From: Paenibacillus amylolyticus
GTDB lineage: Bacteria > Bacillota > Bacilli > Paenibacillales > Paenibacillaceae
Direction: 5' to 3'
Length of the DNA stretch: 64,000 bases
NCBI RefSeq assembly: GCF_029689945.1
Contig: NZ_CP121451.1
Span: forward strand, 1,736,001 to 1,800,000
In this document: piece by piece, positions 1 through 9,592 of the stretch
How the letters are laid out: each line of letters begins with the position of its first letter
Numbering within the stretch: position 1 is the stretch's first letter
Notes under the pieces: model-generated
What the model saw: the letters and a program-made list of their open reading frames with translations, nothing else
Databases searched by the model: none
What the model was told of the DNA's origin: nothing
Made by a program: the position numbers and the translations under genes

Positions 1-1
1 T

Positions 2-115
2 GAGGGCAACACGTATATGGACCTTCTGCCCCATCTGATCGAGGTATTCCAAGTTAGTGGTTTTTTCAAGCAAGCTCCGGAGACGGGGGAAGTGACCGGG
101 GCGGCGAACCAGTAA
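2..115 (+). CDS. Tail assembly chaperone, G-like (3' end only)
   Basis: Only the last 37 codons lie in the window; the reading frame is open from the first base and ends in TAA at 113-115. The short acidic C-terminus has no domain I can name. Its position, two short overlapping frames directly upstream of a tape measure gene, is that of the siphophage tail assembly chaperone pair (lambda G and G-T), which coats the tape measure protein during tail assembly. The identification rests on position and on the frameshift site inside it. Confidence 0.55.
   Translation, partial: EGNTYMDLLPHLIEVFQVSGFFKQAPETGEVTGAANQ
61..67 (+). other. Candidate -1 ribosomal frameshift site T TTT TTC
   Basis: In the frame of the upstream gene the codons read TTT TTC preceded by T, an X XXY YYZ slippery heptamer. 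A -1 slip here moves ribosomes into the frame that is open from position 58 and runs on without a stop to 570. G/G-T gene pairs in siphophages are classically joined by such a -1 shift. No downstream pseudoknot was evaluated. Confidence 0.6.
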
Positions 116-570
116 GCTCCCTCACGGAATTGTTTAATGACGCCTACCCCACGGCAGTTCAGGCTGGTGTGGACCCGGTGGGTTATTGGGATATGACTTA
201 TTTGGAAATTAAGACAGCTATCAACGCCTATGTGGCTAACAAGCATGTCGACCTGCAGCACCAGGCTTTGCTCAGTTGGCACCAGGCCCAGTTAATTGGA
301 CAACTGGTATCAAGAGTGATGGGTAACAAAAAGGCGCCACCTGAGCTGCATGAGGCATTCCCTGGTATCTTCCCGGAAGAAACACAGAAGAAGCAAAAGC
401 AACAAAATTGGCAGGTCATGAAGGAACGCGTGGCATCCTACGGGGCACGGCATCGGAAGCGAGGTGAGATACAGCATGGCCATAACGGTAGAGGAACTAC
501 GAGTATTGATAACGGGCGAGACCAGTCAGCTCCGGCGGGATCTGGCGAACGTCCGGAAACAGCTGAGTAA
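61..570 (+). CDS. Tail assembly chaperone, T part of a G-T frameshift product
   Basis: This frame is open from position 58 and overlaps the end of the upstream gene. It can be entered by a -1 shift at 61-67, or alternatively by a TTG codon at 130 that lacks a good Shine-Dalgarno sequence. The product is helical and basic toward its C-terminus (for example KKQKQQNW). The T extension in lambda recruits the tape measure protein. The frame overlaps the start of the tape measure gene by 95 bp, which is long, so the last part may not matter functionally. Family assignment is from gene order, not from motifs. Confidence 0.5.
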   Translation, partial: FFQASSGDGGSDRGGEPVSSLTELFNDAYPTAVQAGVDPVGYWDMTYLEIKTAINAYVANKHVDLQHQALLSWHQAQLIGQLVSRVMGNKKAPPELHEAFPGIFPEETQKKQKQQNWQVMKERVASYGARHRKRGEIQHGHNGRGTTSIDNGRDQSAPAGSGERPETAE

Positions 571-3403
571 TACGGAGCGCGAGGTTAGCCGATCCACGGG
601 AGCGATCAAGTCCGCATTCCAGTCCTTGGCCGCGACGCTGGCGCTCTTGAAGCTTGGCCAAGTCTTTACTAGTGCCACTAAGGATGCCATGCGCTTTGAG
701 GCTGCCGTGGGTCAGGTCAACCGGATGATGGGACAGAGTGTAGGCGTGTTCCGTGAATGGGTCATGTCTCAGGCGGCTGCGTTTGGTATGGGGATATCTG
801 AGGCGACTCAGTACGGTGCCACTTATGCGAATCTAATTAGTGGTTTCTCTCAAGATCAGGCACAGACCACACAGCGCACCATCGATCTCCTGAAAACATC
901 TGCAATCGTAGCCAGTGCAACAGGGCGATCCATCCAAGATGTCATGGAACGGATCCGGTCTGGTATGTTGGGTGAAACGGACGCGATCGAGGACTTGGGA
1001 ATTAACGTAAACGTGGCCATGCTGGAGTCTACGGAGGCGTTCAGGCAGTTTGCAGGGGATAGCAGCTGGGCGAAGCTCAGTTTCCAGACGCAGCAGACAA
1101 TCCTGTATTACGGCATCCTGGAACAAGCAGCCCGAAAGTATGGTAATACGCTTCAGGCCAACACAATGACACGTCAGGCTATGTTCGTGGCTCAACTCAA
1201 GAACGCTCGGCTGTATCTCGGTCAGGCGTTTTTGCCGATCTATAATACTGTTCTGCCGGCGCTGATTGCGATGGCCAAAGCACTTGCCCTGGCGATGAAG
1301 TGGCTTGCTGCATTTACCACGGCATTGTTCGGTGGTTCCTCCGGAGTAGGACAGCAAGTACAGGCTGCACAGGACCAGGCATCCGCCATAGGGGATCTCG
1401 GGGGCGCCTACCAATCTGCAGGTGATCAGGCATCTGGGGCGGGTAACGCAATAAAAGATGCTGGTAAGAAAGCAAAAAGGCAGCTGAAGGAAGCTAAGGC
1501 GGCTGTGGCAGGCTTTGATAAGCTTAACCTGATTGGAGATAAAGGTGCTGGATCTGATTCGAGCGATGATAAAGATAAAGGAGCTGGACTAGGAGACATT
1601 CCTGGGATCGGTGGAGGCGGAGGATTAGGTGGTTTCAGTGCAACAGACTTCAGTGGTGTAACAGGTGGGATGGATGCCCTAACCGAAAAAGCAAGAGCCT
1701 TTGCCGACACTATTCGTAAAGCTTTGGAACCTCTCCGTAAGATCAGCCTGGATCCCTTGAAGAAGTCTCTTGCAGGGCTACGGGATGCTCTCAAGCCGTT
1801 TGCCAAGAACATTGGGCAGGGCTTGGTTTGGTTGTATAAGGAAGCTCTGGTACCCCTGGCGAAATGGACTGTGGAGAAGGCATTGCCGGCCTTTATTGAT
1901 GTACTGGCAGGAGCCATTCGCGTACTGAACAGCGCAATCAATGCGTTTAAACCTGTAGGGGCGTGGCTATGGGAGAACTTCTTGAAGCCTGTAGCAGCTT
2001 GGACGGGGGAGTCATTGTCTCATCCTTGCAGCAACTCGCAGGTGCTTTAAACAACTTCTCAAGTTGGATCGATGGGAATCAGGAGAAGTTTTTAAAAGGC
2101 GCTGCTGTTGTAGCAGGCTTCATTGCGGCATTCAAGGCTGCTGAGTTTGTGGCAGCCGTCGCGCCAATGCTAGTGTCCTTGGGTGAGCTGATTGCATCGA
2201 GTGGACTTGTCTCATCGGTGCTAAGTGGTATCTCAGCAGTGCTCAGTGCATTGTCTTCCCCTGTGACGTTAATTGTTGGGCTGATCGCAGGATTGATTAT
2301 TGCCTTCGTGGATCTCTACGCTGAAAGTGAGGAATTCCGGAAGCAGGTTAAGGAGCTGGGCAAGACGTGGCTGGAAGCCTTGAAGCCTGTAGCCGAGTTT
2401 GTCAAAACGGTTCTGACGGATGCATGGACCAAGATCCTGAAACCGGCTGTAGCTTTCTTTGTGCAGACTCTCATCCCGAATGTCATATCGATATTCAAAC
2501 AGCTCTGGCAGCAAGTCCTGGTACCTCTGGCTAACTTTATCGGAACCGTACTACAGCCGGTCTTCAAGGTGTTGTCTGATGCTGCTGACGATGCTGTGGC
2601 AGAAGATCGTTGTACCTTTGGCACAAGCTATCGGTGAAGTATTAGCCGAAGCGTGGAAAGGTTTTTACGACATTCTGACCGTTACCGTTCTGCCGATTAT
2701 TCGGAAGGTCATCGATTACATGACGGAGCTGTGGAAACGGGTTATTATTCCGATAATTGATGTACTTTGGAAGAATCTAAAGCCGGCATTTGAAACCGTG
2801 TTTGATGGAATCGGAACCGTGATCGAGGGTCTGAAGAAGACGTTAACGGGGATCATTAAGTTCATTACTGGGGTATTCACCGGAGACTGGTCCAAAGCCT
2901 GGAACGGGGTTAAAGATATCTTTGGTGGTGTGTTCCAGTCTTTGTATGGCTTAGTGAAGGCGCCGCTCAATATGATCATCGATGCGATTAACAAAGTGAT
3001 CGACGGCTTGAACAGTATCAGTGTCAGCATTCCTGAGGTTGAAGTATTTGGGCAAAAAATTGGTGGTGGTAACATCGGGTTGCCAAGGATCCCGAAGATC
3101 CCACGTCTGGCGAAAGGCGGATTGGCTTTTGGGCCAACGATGGCTATGGTCGGGGATAACAAGGGTGCGAACATCGATCCGGAGGTCGTAGCCCCACTGT
3201 CCAAGCTGCAGGGGATCCTGGATAACAGCAGCAGTACAGGGAACCGGGAAATGGTCGGATTGCTTGGCCAGATCCTGACGGCTCTCCGGAGTAGTAAAGG
3301 CGATCTAATCCTTCAGGTCAGCGGAACAGAAATCGGCCGAGTAGCAGCCAAAGGAATTAGAGATATACAACGTCGCACGGGTGAAAACGTGTTGGGCATT
3401 TAA
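476..3403 (+). CDS. Phage tail tape measure protein (two frameshifts)
   Basis: The encoded protein, about 975 residues, is the molecular ruler of the siphophage tail tube. The N-terminus (MAITVEELRV...) is a coiled-coil segment followed by a PhageMin_Tail-like region (about residues 60-240). A Gly/Ser/Asp-rich linker follows, then long hydrophobic helices typical of tape measures. The start at ATG 476 is chosen because GAGGTGAG precedes it. The frame breaks twice. A base is missing in the G run at 2005-2009, where ...AAWTG must continue as GVIVSSLQQLAG. An extra base is present near 2589-2590, where ...LSDAAD must continue as MLWQKIVVPLAQ. The two cancel, and the protein sequence is continuous and sensible on both sides, so sequencing error is the likely cause. 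Confidence 0.85.
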
Positions 3404-3415
3404 GGAGGGAGCAGC

Positions 3416-3775
3416 TTGTACCTAAAAATCAATGGTGCTGACATTGCGGCCATGCCATCCGCGATCCAAGTCACCATTCTGGATCTGGACGATGCAGAGA
3501 GTACGACGCGGACCGCTGACGGTACTCTTCATCGGGACCGAGTGGCGGTCAAGCGTCAGATTGAGCTGACGTTCAATACGCTTCGAATGGATCAGATATC
3601 GCCTTTGCTTCGGCAGATGAGCGATATCTTTTTCGATTTCACCTATCCGGATCCGATGGTGGGGAGTTACATCACGAAGAAGGTTTATGTTGGAGATCGA
3701 CCAGGAAACATCCCGTTTGAGAAGGATAACGTACTTTATTGGAGCGGATTTAAAATGACGCTCACAGAGAGGTGA
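3416..3775 (+). CDS. Phage protein, DUF6711-like (tail tip/distal tail region)
   Basis: A 119-residue protein with the pattern of the DUF6711 family: N-terminal YLKINGADI, a conserved DRVAVKRQIEL block, then FFDFTYPDPMVGSY and KKVYVGDR. These proteins sit between the tape measure and the tail hub in many Firmicute siphophages, so a structural role at the distal tail is likely by position. The start is TTG at 3416, preceded at good spacing by GGAGGGAG; there is no in-frame ATG nearby. It begins 13 bases after the tape measure stop and is followed within 6 bases by the hub gene, so the module is one transcript. Confidence 0.7.
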   Translation: MYLKINGADIAAMPSAIQVTILDLDDAESTTRTADGTLHRDRVAVKRQIELTFNTLRMDQISPLLRQMSDIFFDFTYPDPMVGSYITKKVYVGDRPGNIPFEKDNVLYWSGFKMTLTER

Positions 3776-3780
3776 TCTGA

Positions 3781-5802
3781 GTGTTTCCAATATCACCGAT
3801 CTATGCGGACTACCTGAAGCGGCCTGACCGAGAATTTATCGTGAAGGCTGTGGTGGGGTCTGAGGAATACGACGATACGAGAATTGTGGATTTCTCCATA
3901 GAGAACAGCCTGAGTCTGACGGACGGGTTCGCGATCGGGAAGGCCATCCCATCAAAGCTGACCATCAAGCTCCGGACAAATGAGGTCATCCCTGCAAATG
4001 CTCGAATCATGCCGTATCTGTCGTTATCAATGCGTGGTATGACCTGGCTACAGGCTCAGTACCCTTGGGAGGACATGCACATCTCCTGGACGGGTACCGG
4101 CACAGACTGGTTACCGCTCGGTGAGTTCTATGTTGACGATCGGGAACGTGTCAATGATGTATGGACATTCACTTGTTATGACAAGCTGGTATTTGCTGAT
4201 GTGGCTTACGTATCGGCTTTAACGTACCCAGCCACGCAACGTGCTGTGTTCAATGAGATCTGCAACCGGCTCGGCTGGACGTATGACAGCAGTGTGGTGA
4301 TTAATGCGGCATATCAGATCCAGGCAGGTCCTGCAGGTTATACCATGCGCCAGGTGCTGCAGTACATTGCGGCAGCCAACAGCGCCAGCCTCTACATCGA
4401 TAAAGCCGGTACCGTAAAATTCAAACGATTTACTGCTTCAGATGAACCAGTCTTTGAGATGACCACCTTTGATTATTCATCTGTGAGACAAACGAATCCG
4501 GTTAAGACGTACACCAGGGTTGTTGTTACGTACAATACGGAAGATGAGCTGCAGTACGAAGCCGGTACCGGAGACGATAACCATACCTTGTACTTGGAGA
4601 ACCCATTCATGACGCAGGCCATGGTGAATAACCTGCAGGCCACGCTGAACGGATTCTCTTATCTTCCACTCACCATGAGGGCTCAGGGGTATCCGCAGCT
4701 GGAACAAGGTGACGTGATTTCGTTCGAACAGCAGGAAGGAACGTCCTGGGACGAGACGGTATCGACTTGGGAAGACACGCACATTCCGTGGGACGGTATT
4801 GTCCGATACAAGTCGCTGATTCTTCACCAGGTGTTCCGCTTTGCCGGCGGACTCAGCATGTCGCTGGAAGCGCCGTCAGTGTCCGAGCAGCAGAGTGAAT
4901 TCAAAGTAGACGGTACGTTGACCACGGCGGTCAATAAGCTTAACAAGGAAGCCGTGAAGGAAGGTAAGTCCTATTACGGGGCAACGCTCACACGTACCGA
5001 GGGTCTGACCATTGAGCGAGAGGATCATCTGAGCAAAGCGATATTCAACTCAGATGAGCTGACGTTCTACGCTGGATCCGATAAGGCGATTTGGTTCGAC
5101 GTCCCGAGTAGGCGCTATAGGCTCAGCGGTACCCTTGAAGCGGTAGATGGGGTGTTCAGTGGAAACCTACAAGCTGCAGGAGGAACATTTACAGGAACAC
5201 TTCAGGGGGTTAATGGTACATTCAGCGGATCACTTCAAGCGGCCAGCGGTACATTCGTTGGAACCATGAAAGCTGGACGTGTAGAGGGTGGCGAGATTAT
5301 CGGTTCCTATATTGAGGGTGCCGACATTCTCGGTGCTCGGATCCGGACGGCAGCCAGCGGTGATCGAATTGAATTAGCGCCAAGTGGATTTGTATTCTAT
5401 GACAGTGGTAATGCGCGACGGGTTACGTTGGGTACCAATCAGTCTGCAGGGATCTCTGGCCATACGTATTACAACGCCAGTGGACAGTCCCAGGGATTGA
5501 TCTATGCGAACTCCAATGAGCTTGCTGTCTTTGGTAATAACGGCTTACGCCTGGGGTCAACATCAGGGACTACAACTCTACAAGGTAGCGTAAATTTTAC
5601 GGGTAATGTGAGTGGTTTAAATTTGGGTATTAATCAGATAGATAGTTTACCTGGACAACTACAATCCTTGCAAAACCAAATTGATAATTTGAGATTCGCT
5701 CTTAACAACCATACTCATACTGTCTCTGTACCGAACCATAACCATGGTAATCCGCAAAATGCTACATCTGGCGGCGGAACCTTTACGACTTCGACCCCGT
5801 AA
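3781..5802 (+). CDS. Phage tail hub/fibre protein (prophage endopeptidase-tail-like)
   Basis: The protein has 673 residues and begins at GTG 3781 after AGAGGTGAT. The first 380 residues look like a baseplate hub/tail protein of the Gp27/Siphovirus endopeptidase-tail type (FYVDDRERVNDVWTFTCYDKL, then a YIAAANSASLYIDKAG region). Residues about 455-520 hold short near-repeats of the form GVFSGNLQAAGGTFTGTLQG, as in beta-helical fibres. The C-terminus carries clustered His-x-His motifs (NNHTHTVSVPNHNHG), which in other phage fibres coordinate metal ions at the tip. It therefore joins hub and receptor-proximal fibre in one chain. The catalytic status of any endopeptidase part cannot be judged here. 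Confidence 0.75.
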   Translation: MFPISPIYADYLKRPDREFIVKAVVGSEEYDDTRIVDFSIENSLSLTDGFAIGKAIPSKLTIKLRTNEVIPANARIMPYLSLSMRGMTWLQAQYPWEDMHISWTGTGTDWLPLGEFYVDDRERVNDVWTFTCYDKLVFADVAYVSALTYPATQRAVFNEICNRLGWTYDSSVVINAAYQIQAGPAGYTMRQVLQYIAAANSASLYIDKAGTVKFKRFTASDEPVFEMTTFDYSSVRQTNPVKTYTRVVVTYNTEDELQYEAGTGDDNHTLYLENPFMTQAMVNNLQATLNGFSYLPLTMRAQGYPQLEQGDVISFEQQEGTSWDETVSTWEDTHIPWDGIVRYKSLILHQVFRFAGGLSMSLEAPSVSEQQSEFKVDGTLTTAVNKLNKEAVKEGKSYYGATLTRTEGLTIEREDHLSKAIFNSDELTFYAGSDKAIWFDVPSRRYRLSGTLEAVDGVFSGNLQAAGGTFTGTLQGVNGTFSGSLQAASGTFVGTMKAGRVEGGEIIGSYIEGADILGARIRTAASGDRIELAPSGFVFYDSGNARRVTLGTNQSAGISGHTYYNASGQSQGLIYANSNELAVFGNNGLRLGSTSGTTTLQGSVNFTGNVSGLNLGINQIDSLPGQLQSLQNQIDNLRFALNNHTHTVSVPNHNHGNPQNATSGGGTFTTSTP

Positions 5803-5845
5803 TGTATCATATTAGGTAAATTGAACCAATTACGGAGGTAGAGTC

Positions 5846-6439
5846 ATGAAGAAGTTTGCACATAAAGTTGCATATATTGCTGGCGGTATTATCATTGGTA
5901 TTGTTTTTTCGACATCTACAGGCGCGTTTGCTGATCAAGTCAAATCGCTTGTTGGGAAGAAGGTTACTGGTGAATACACAATTGTTGTAAATGGAAATAA
6001 ACTGTCAGATAAGGGAGCTGTTATAGATTCACGCGCGAATGTACCGGCACGCGCCTTGTCTGAAGCGTTGGGAGCTGAGGTTAAAGTGGATGGGAGAACA
6101 ATTTCGATTACTTCTCAAGACGAAAGTTCGAGTCCAGGTGCGGGTGGATCAAATGTAAGTAACCCCTCTTCACAAGCAACAAATAAGTATATAGGTGGTA
6201 CCAAGAAGAGTTTAGAGGAGCTAAAAGAGAGCAAAATCAACAATACTATTAAGCCAGCAACTCTAGGCAGAGAAGCCCTTCTAAAAGAAATGGCAATTCT
6301 TAAAGAGACAGAAGCTCAGGGTATTCCTGTTCCTGTTTTAGCCGACAAAGAAAAACAACTAGCTTCATACGACAAAATTTTGGCTGAAGCAAATGCTGAC
6401 TTAAAGCTGATTGAAGAAGCACTGACTACAGCTAAATAA
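5846..6439 (+). CDS. Exported phage-encoded protein with copper amine oxidase N-terminal-like (stalk) domain
   Basis: The 197-residue protein has a clear signal peptide (MKKFAHKVAYIAGGIIIGIVF, cleavage likely after GAFA). A stalk/copper-amine-oxidase-N-like domain of about 60 residues follows (VNGNKLSDKGAVIDSRANVP, RALSEALGAEVKVDG). Then come a Ser/Gly linker and a helical C-terminal part. Such domains are common in secreted Paenibacillus proteins and bind or decorate the wall; they are not oxidases on their own. GGAGGT lies 9 bases before ATG 5846, and a terminator follows at 6456. Being exported and placed between tail genes, it may act on the host surface during lysogeny or lysis; that is inference. 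Confidence 0.7.
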   Translation: MKKFAHKVAYIAGGIIIGIVFSTSTGAFADQVKSLVGKKVTGEYTIVVNGNKLSDKGAVIDSRANVPARALSEALGAEVKVDGRTISITSQDESSSPGAGGSNVSNPSSQATNKYIGGTKKSLEELKESKINNTIKPATLGREALLKEMAILKETEAQGIPVPVLADKEKQLASYDKILAEANADLKLIEEALTTAK

Positions 6440-6455
6440 TACATTTCGCATAAAT

Positions 6456-6485
6456 GAGAGTCCACCACCGTGGGCTCTTTTTTTC
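6456..6485 (+). terminator. Intrinsic terminator
   Basis: AGAGTCCAC, four-base loop, GTGGGCTCT, then a run of seven T. It follows the exported-protein gene, so the fibre genes downstream may need read-through or their own promoter. Confidence 0.75.
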
Positions 6486-6506
6486 GTGCTCAGAAAGGGG
6501 TGTCCG

Positions 6507-6725
6507 ATGAAAATTAAAAAGATGCTGGAGCTGTCCATTGATGTGGATGACATGTTTAATGAATTGCCTCATCTGCTGCGGGCTCTGCTTGATACGATGC
6601 CCAACAGTGAGGCGAAGATCGCCTTACTCAAAACAATCAAGATGGACGTAGATAATTTGTTGGAAGGAGCTGAAGCATATGGCCAACCGGTACGGGAACC
6701 TGGTCGGAAGCAAGCGGATCAGTGA
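6507..6725 (+). CDS. Small phage protein of unknown function
   Basis: A 72-residue acidic helical protein (MKIKKMLELSIDVDDMFNEL). ATG 6507 is preceded by AAAGGGG at suitable spacing; a GTG further upstream is less likely. It overlaps the start of the tail-fibre gene by 47 bp in another frame, which suggests translational coupling. I do not recognise the family. Its position just before a fibre gene would suit a small structural or chaperone role, without direct evidence. Confidence 0.6.
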   Translation: MKIKKMLELSIDVDDMFNELPHLLRALLDTMPNSEAKIALLKTIKMDVDNLLEGAEAYGQPVREPGRKQADQ

Positions 6726-9002
6726 AGACTTTGAAACGATAAATGTCGGTTTTGATCGTGTACAGGCGGAGATGGACACCAAAGGTACGCCAGCAGATGC
6801 ACAGGCTAAAGCCGATGCAGCCAAGACGGCAGCTATTGCTACCGCAGCGGAAGCCCTGGCAGCTCATAAGGCACGCGGAGCCGATGAGCATCCCAATGCA
6901 ACTGGAGCTGCTGCAGGCTTCATGAGTTCCAGCGACAAAGGCAGAATGAACGCTGCTACAGCCGATCCAACAGCCAGTACACTTATGCAACGTGACGCAG
7001 CGGGACGGGCCAAGGTGACAGCCCCAGCGGCAGCGGATGACATTGCCCGGAAGGCCGAGACGGACGCCGTACAAGCCAATCTGGACAGCCATGCAACGGA
7101 TGCGAATATCCACGTTACGGCAGCGGATCACACCAAGCTAAACGGGATTGCTGCAGGAGCTGAGGTCAACCAAAATGCATTTGCAGTTATCAATGATGTG
7201 GAAGCTTCCAGCAAGTCAGATACAGTTGTTTTCGTGGGTGGTACAGGGATTACAGTCACAACCGATCCCGAGGGCAAGCGGATTGTCCTGACGGCAACAG
7301 GTGAAGCAACGCCGGGGGCTCATGCATCATCCCATATCACTGGTGGCACTGACGTCATCCCTGACGCTGTGGTTAGTGGCTCCAGTGGCCTGATGAGTGG
7401 TTCCGATGCCAAGTTTGTTCGGCAGGATGGGGAGAGCAAGACGGGAGCGCAGGCCAAGGCAGACGCACCGAACAGGCAGCCAATGAATACACGGATGGTA
7501 AGGTTGCGGAAATCGTTATTGATGATGCATCCTTGATTCAGAAAGGGATTGTGCAGCTCTCCAGCGCTACCGAATCCGATGAGGAAGGCGAAGCTGCTAC
7601 ACCTAAAGCTGTGAATACTGTTCGGCAGTTGGCGGTATCTCAAATCGGGGATCTAGCCGAACTAAAGACAACGGATAAAGGCAACTTGGTTGATGCGCTC
7701 AACGAGGTTTTTCAGTCTGGCAGTGAGTTTAAGGGTGACGTTGCAGATGCGATCACTGCCAAGGGTGTGCCAACATCTGCATCGGATTCCAAAGAAACAT
7801 TCGCTCAGAACATTGAAGCTATTGAGACGTCTACAGTCATTAACGGTCAGCAGCAAGTAACGCGGACTTACGCGGAGACAATTGCGGCGAATGATCCAGT
7901 TCTTACTAAAACAACCTATACTAACGATTTGAATTTTGCAGAGAACCTAACAGCAGCAAATTATTTAACACTTAGTCCGGACGGTGTGTACTTAGCTATC
8001 ACTATTGGCACATCGCCTTTTATCACAATATTCAAAAGAAATGGGTCAACGTTTGCTAAGTTACCTGACCCTGCTATTTTGCCAACTGGTACAGCTCAAG
8101 CACTAGCATTCAGCTCTGATGGTGTGTATCTTGCCGTGCCGCACAACACCAGTCCTTTCATAACAATTTACAAAAGGACTGGAGATATATTTACAAAACT
8201 CCCAAACCCATCTGTGTTACCAGCTGATTTTGGGCAGATTGCATTATTTAGCCCTGATGGTACTTATCTGGTTGTTGGAAATGCCAATACTGGACCCTAT
8301 TTAAATATTTACAAAAGGACTGGGGATACCTTTGTTAAACTTTCAAATCCATCTATACTGCCCTCAAGTGGTGTTCTCGGATTGGCGTTTAGCTCAGACG
8401 GCACTTATTTATATGTTGGAGGGTCCGGGACGCCCTATATCATCGTTTATAAAAGATCAGGAGACACGTTTACAAAAATTAATGACTCTGCTTTGGCTTT
8501 GCCAAGCACTGGTCGTGCTGGAGCTTTTAGTCCCGATGATGCCTACCTAGCAATCGCACTCACAGGCTCCCCTACTGTATATATATATAAACGAAATGGA
8601 GATATTTTCACTAAGTTACCAGATTTGGGTACACTGCCTCTAGGTAATGGTGTGGGTATTAGTTTTAGCCCTACAAACGGGGAACATCTAATTGTCGCAC
8701 ATAGCGCGCTCCCCTATATAAGCGTATTCAAAAGATCGGGAGACAAATTTATACAAACTGATGCCTTCGATGTCGCGCCAATTGGAGCACCGAGTTCAAT
8801 TGCATTTGACGCAGACGGTAAAACATTGGCTGCTGAGGGGGGAGTAAGCCCATACGCCCGTGTTTACACAGTTCAAAAGGATAGGGTATATAAGTCAAGC
8901 AACAATCTGACTGATGCTCTATCCAATAACTCCATTGGATATGCTCTGGAGTCAGGAATTGCCGGAGAAACCAAAGATATTATGACGATATGGAGGTCAT
9001 GA
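6679..9002 (+). CDS. Tail fibre protein with C-terminal seven-bladed beta-propeller (one frameshift)
   Basis: ATG 6679 follows AAGGAG. The N-terminal half is Ala-rich and fibre-like (SHATDANIHVTAADHTKLNGI, the HVT..DHxKLNGI type seen in phage side-tail fibres). The frame is broken at 7467-7469: restoring one base gives ...AKADAAEQAANEYTDGKVAE and joins the downstream frame. The C-terminal ~340 residues contain seven repeats built as F/S-S-P/S-DG-x-YLA..., then x-I-x-IYKRxGDxFxKLP, spaced about 45 residues, the signature of a seven-bladed propeller of WD40/YVTN type. The propeller is the probable receptor-binding tip. Total about 775 residues once repaired. Domain naming is from repeat inspection only. 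Confidence 0.75.
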
Positions 9003-9004
9003 CC

Positions 9005-9331
9005 ATGAAATTTTATTTTCAACTGGACGGAAGCATTATCCGTGATGTTCTCACGTTTCCGTATGAAGGGTATGAGGAATACGAATTAGATAAAACGCAT
9101 CTGCCCGCTGGCATCAACGCAGGCTATTACCGTTTACAGGATGGCGTGCTGGTCCTGGATCAGGGGCTCAAAGAGGAAGTGGACAAGGCAAGCCGCCTAG
9201 TCGATTACGTAGAGCTGGAACAACGGCTTACAGCGGCACAAAGCCAGCTTGCCCAAGAGAATGCCGAACTAAGACAGGCTGTATCCGAATTGAGTTTAGT
9301 TCTGGCAGCAGTCATGGGAGGAGGTGAGTAA
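9005..9331 (+). CDS. Phage protein of unknown function with C-terminal coiled coil
   Basis: The 108-residue product starts MKFYFQLDGSIIRDVLTFPY and ends in a heptad-rich segment (ELEQRLTAAQSQLAQENAEL). It begins 3 bases after the tail-fibre stop with GGAGG upstream. Small proteins with this plan often follow fibre genes in Firmicute phages and may be fibre assembly factors or tail accessory proteins. I cannot assign a named family. Confidence 0.6.
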   Translation: MKFYFQLDGSIIRDVLTFPYEGYEEYELDKTHLPAGINAGYYRLQDGVLVLDQGLKEEVDKASRLVDYVELEQRLTAAQSQLAQENAELRQAVSELSLVLAAVMGGGE

Positions 9332-9333
9332 CT

Positions 9334-9474
9334 ATGACATTTACCAAAGACAGCGGTCTGGTTAAAGTGTGGGTCAGTCTTGTGATGACTGGATCGTATG
9401 AGCTTAACCAGGTGCCGACGTTGTTTAATCTCAAAATCGTCGTAACTGATGTGGTCAACGGAACAGTAGCTTAA
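9334..9474 (+). CDS. Very small phage protein (46 residues)
   Basis: ATG 9334 is preceded by GGAGGTGAG at ideal spacing, and the frame ends in TAA at 9472-9474. The product is MTFTKDSGLVKVWVSLVMTG...; its second half (QVPTLFNLKIVVTDV) resembles a class of tiny conserved proteins found between fibre and lysis genes in Bacillus/Paenibacillus phages. The function is unknown. The strong ribosome binding site and tight packing (2 bases after the preceding stop) argue that it is real. Confidence 0.6.
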   Translation: MTFTKDSGLVKVWVSLVMTGSYELNQVPTLFNLKIVVTDVVNGTVA

Positions 9475-9592
9475 CCAGCGTACCCAAGTGGTGCGCTATT
9501 TTTATGCCCTCTGGAGTGGTCAGGGGGCTTTTCCTTATATAGAGAGAATGGGGGATTGGCGTATGGAAGCCATACCAGGAGGTGTTCAGGAC

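Noticed and set aside
476..3403. Frame changes in the tape measure gene as programmed frameshifts
   Set aside because: One is a loss in a G run and the other a compensating gain 580 bases later; neither has a slippery-site arrangement, and programmed shifts occur in the chaperone genes, not within the tape measure.
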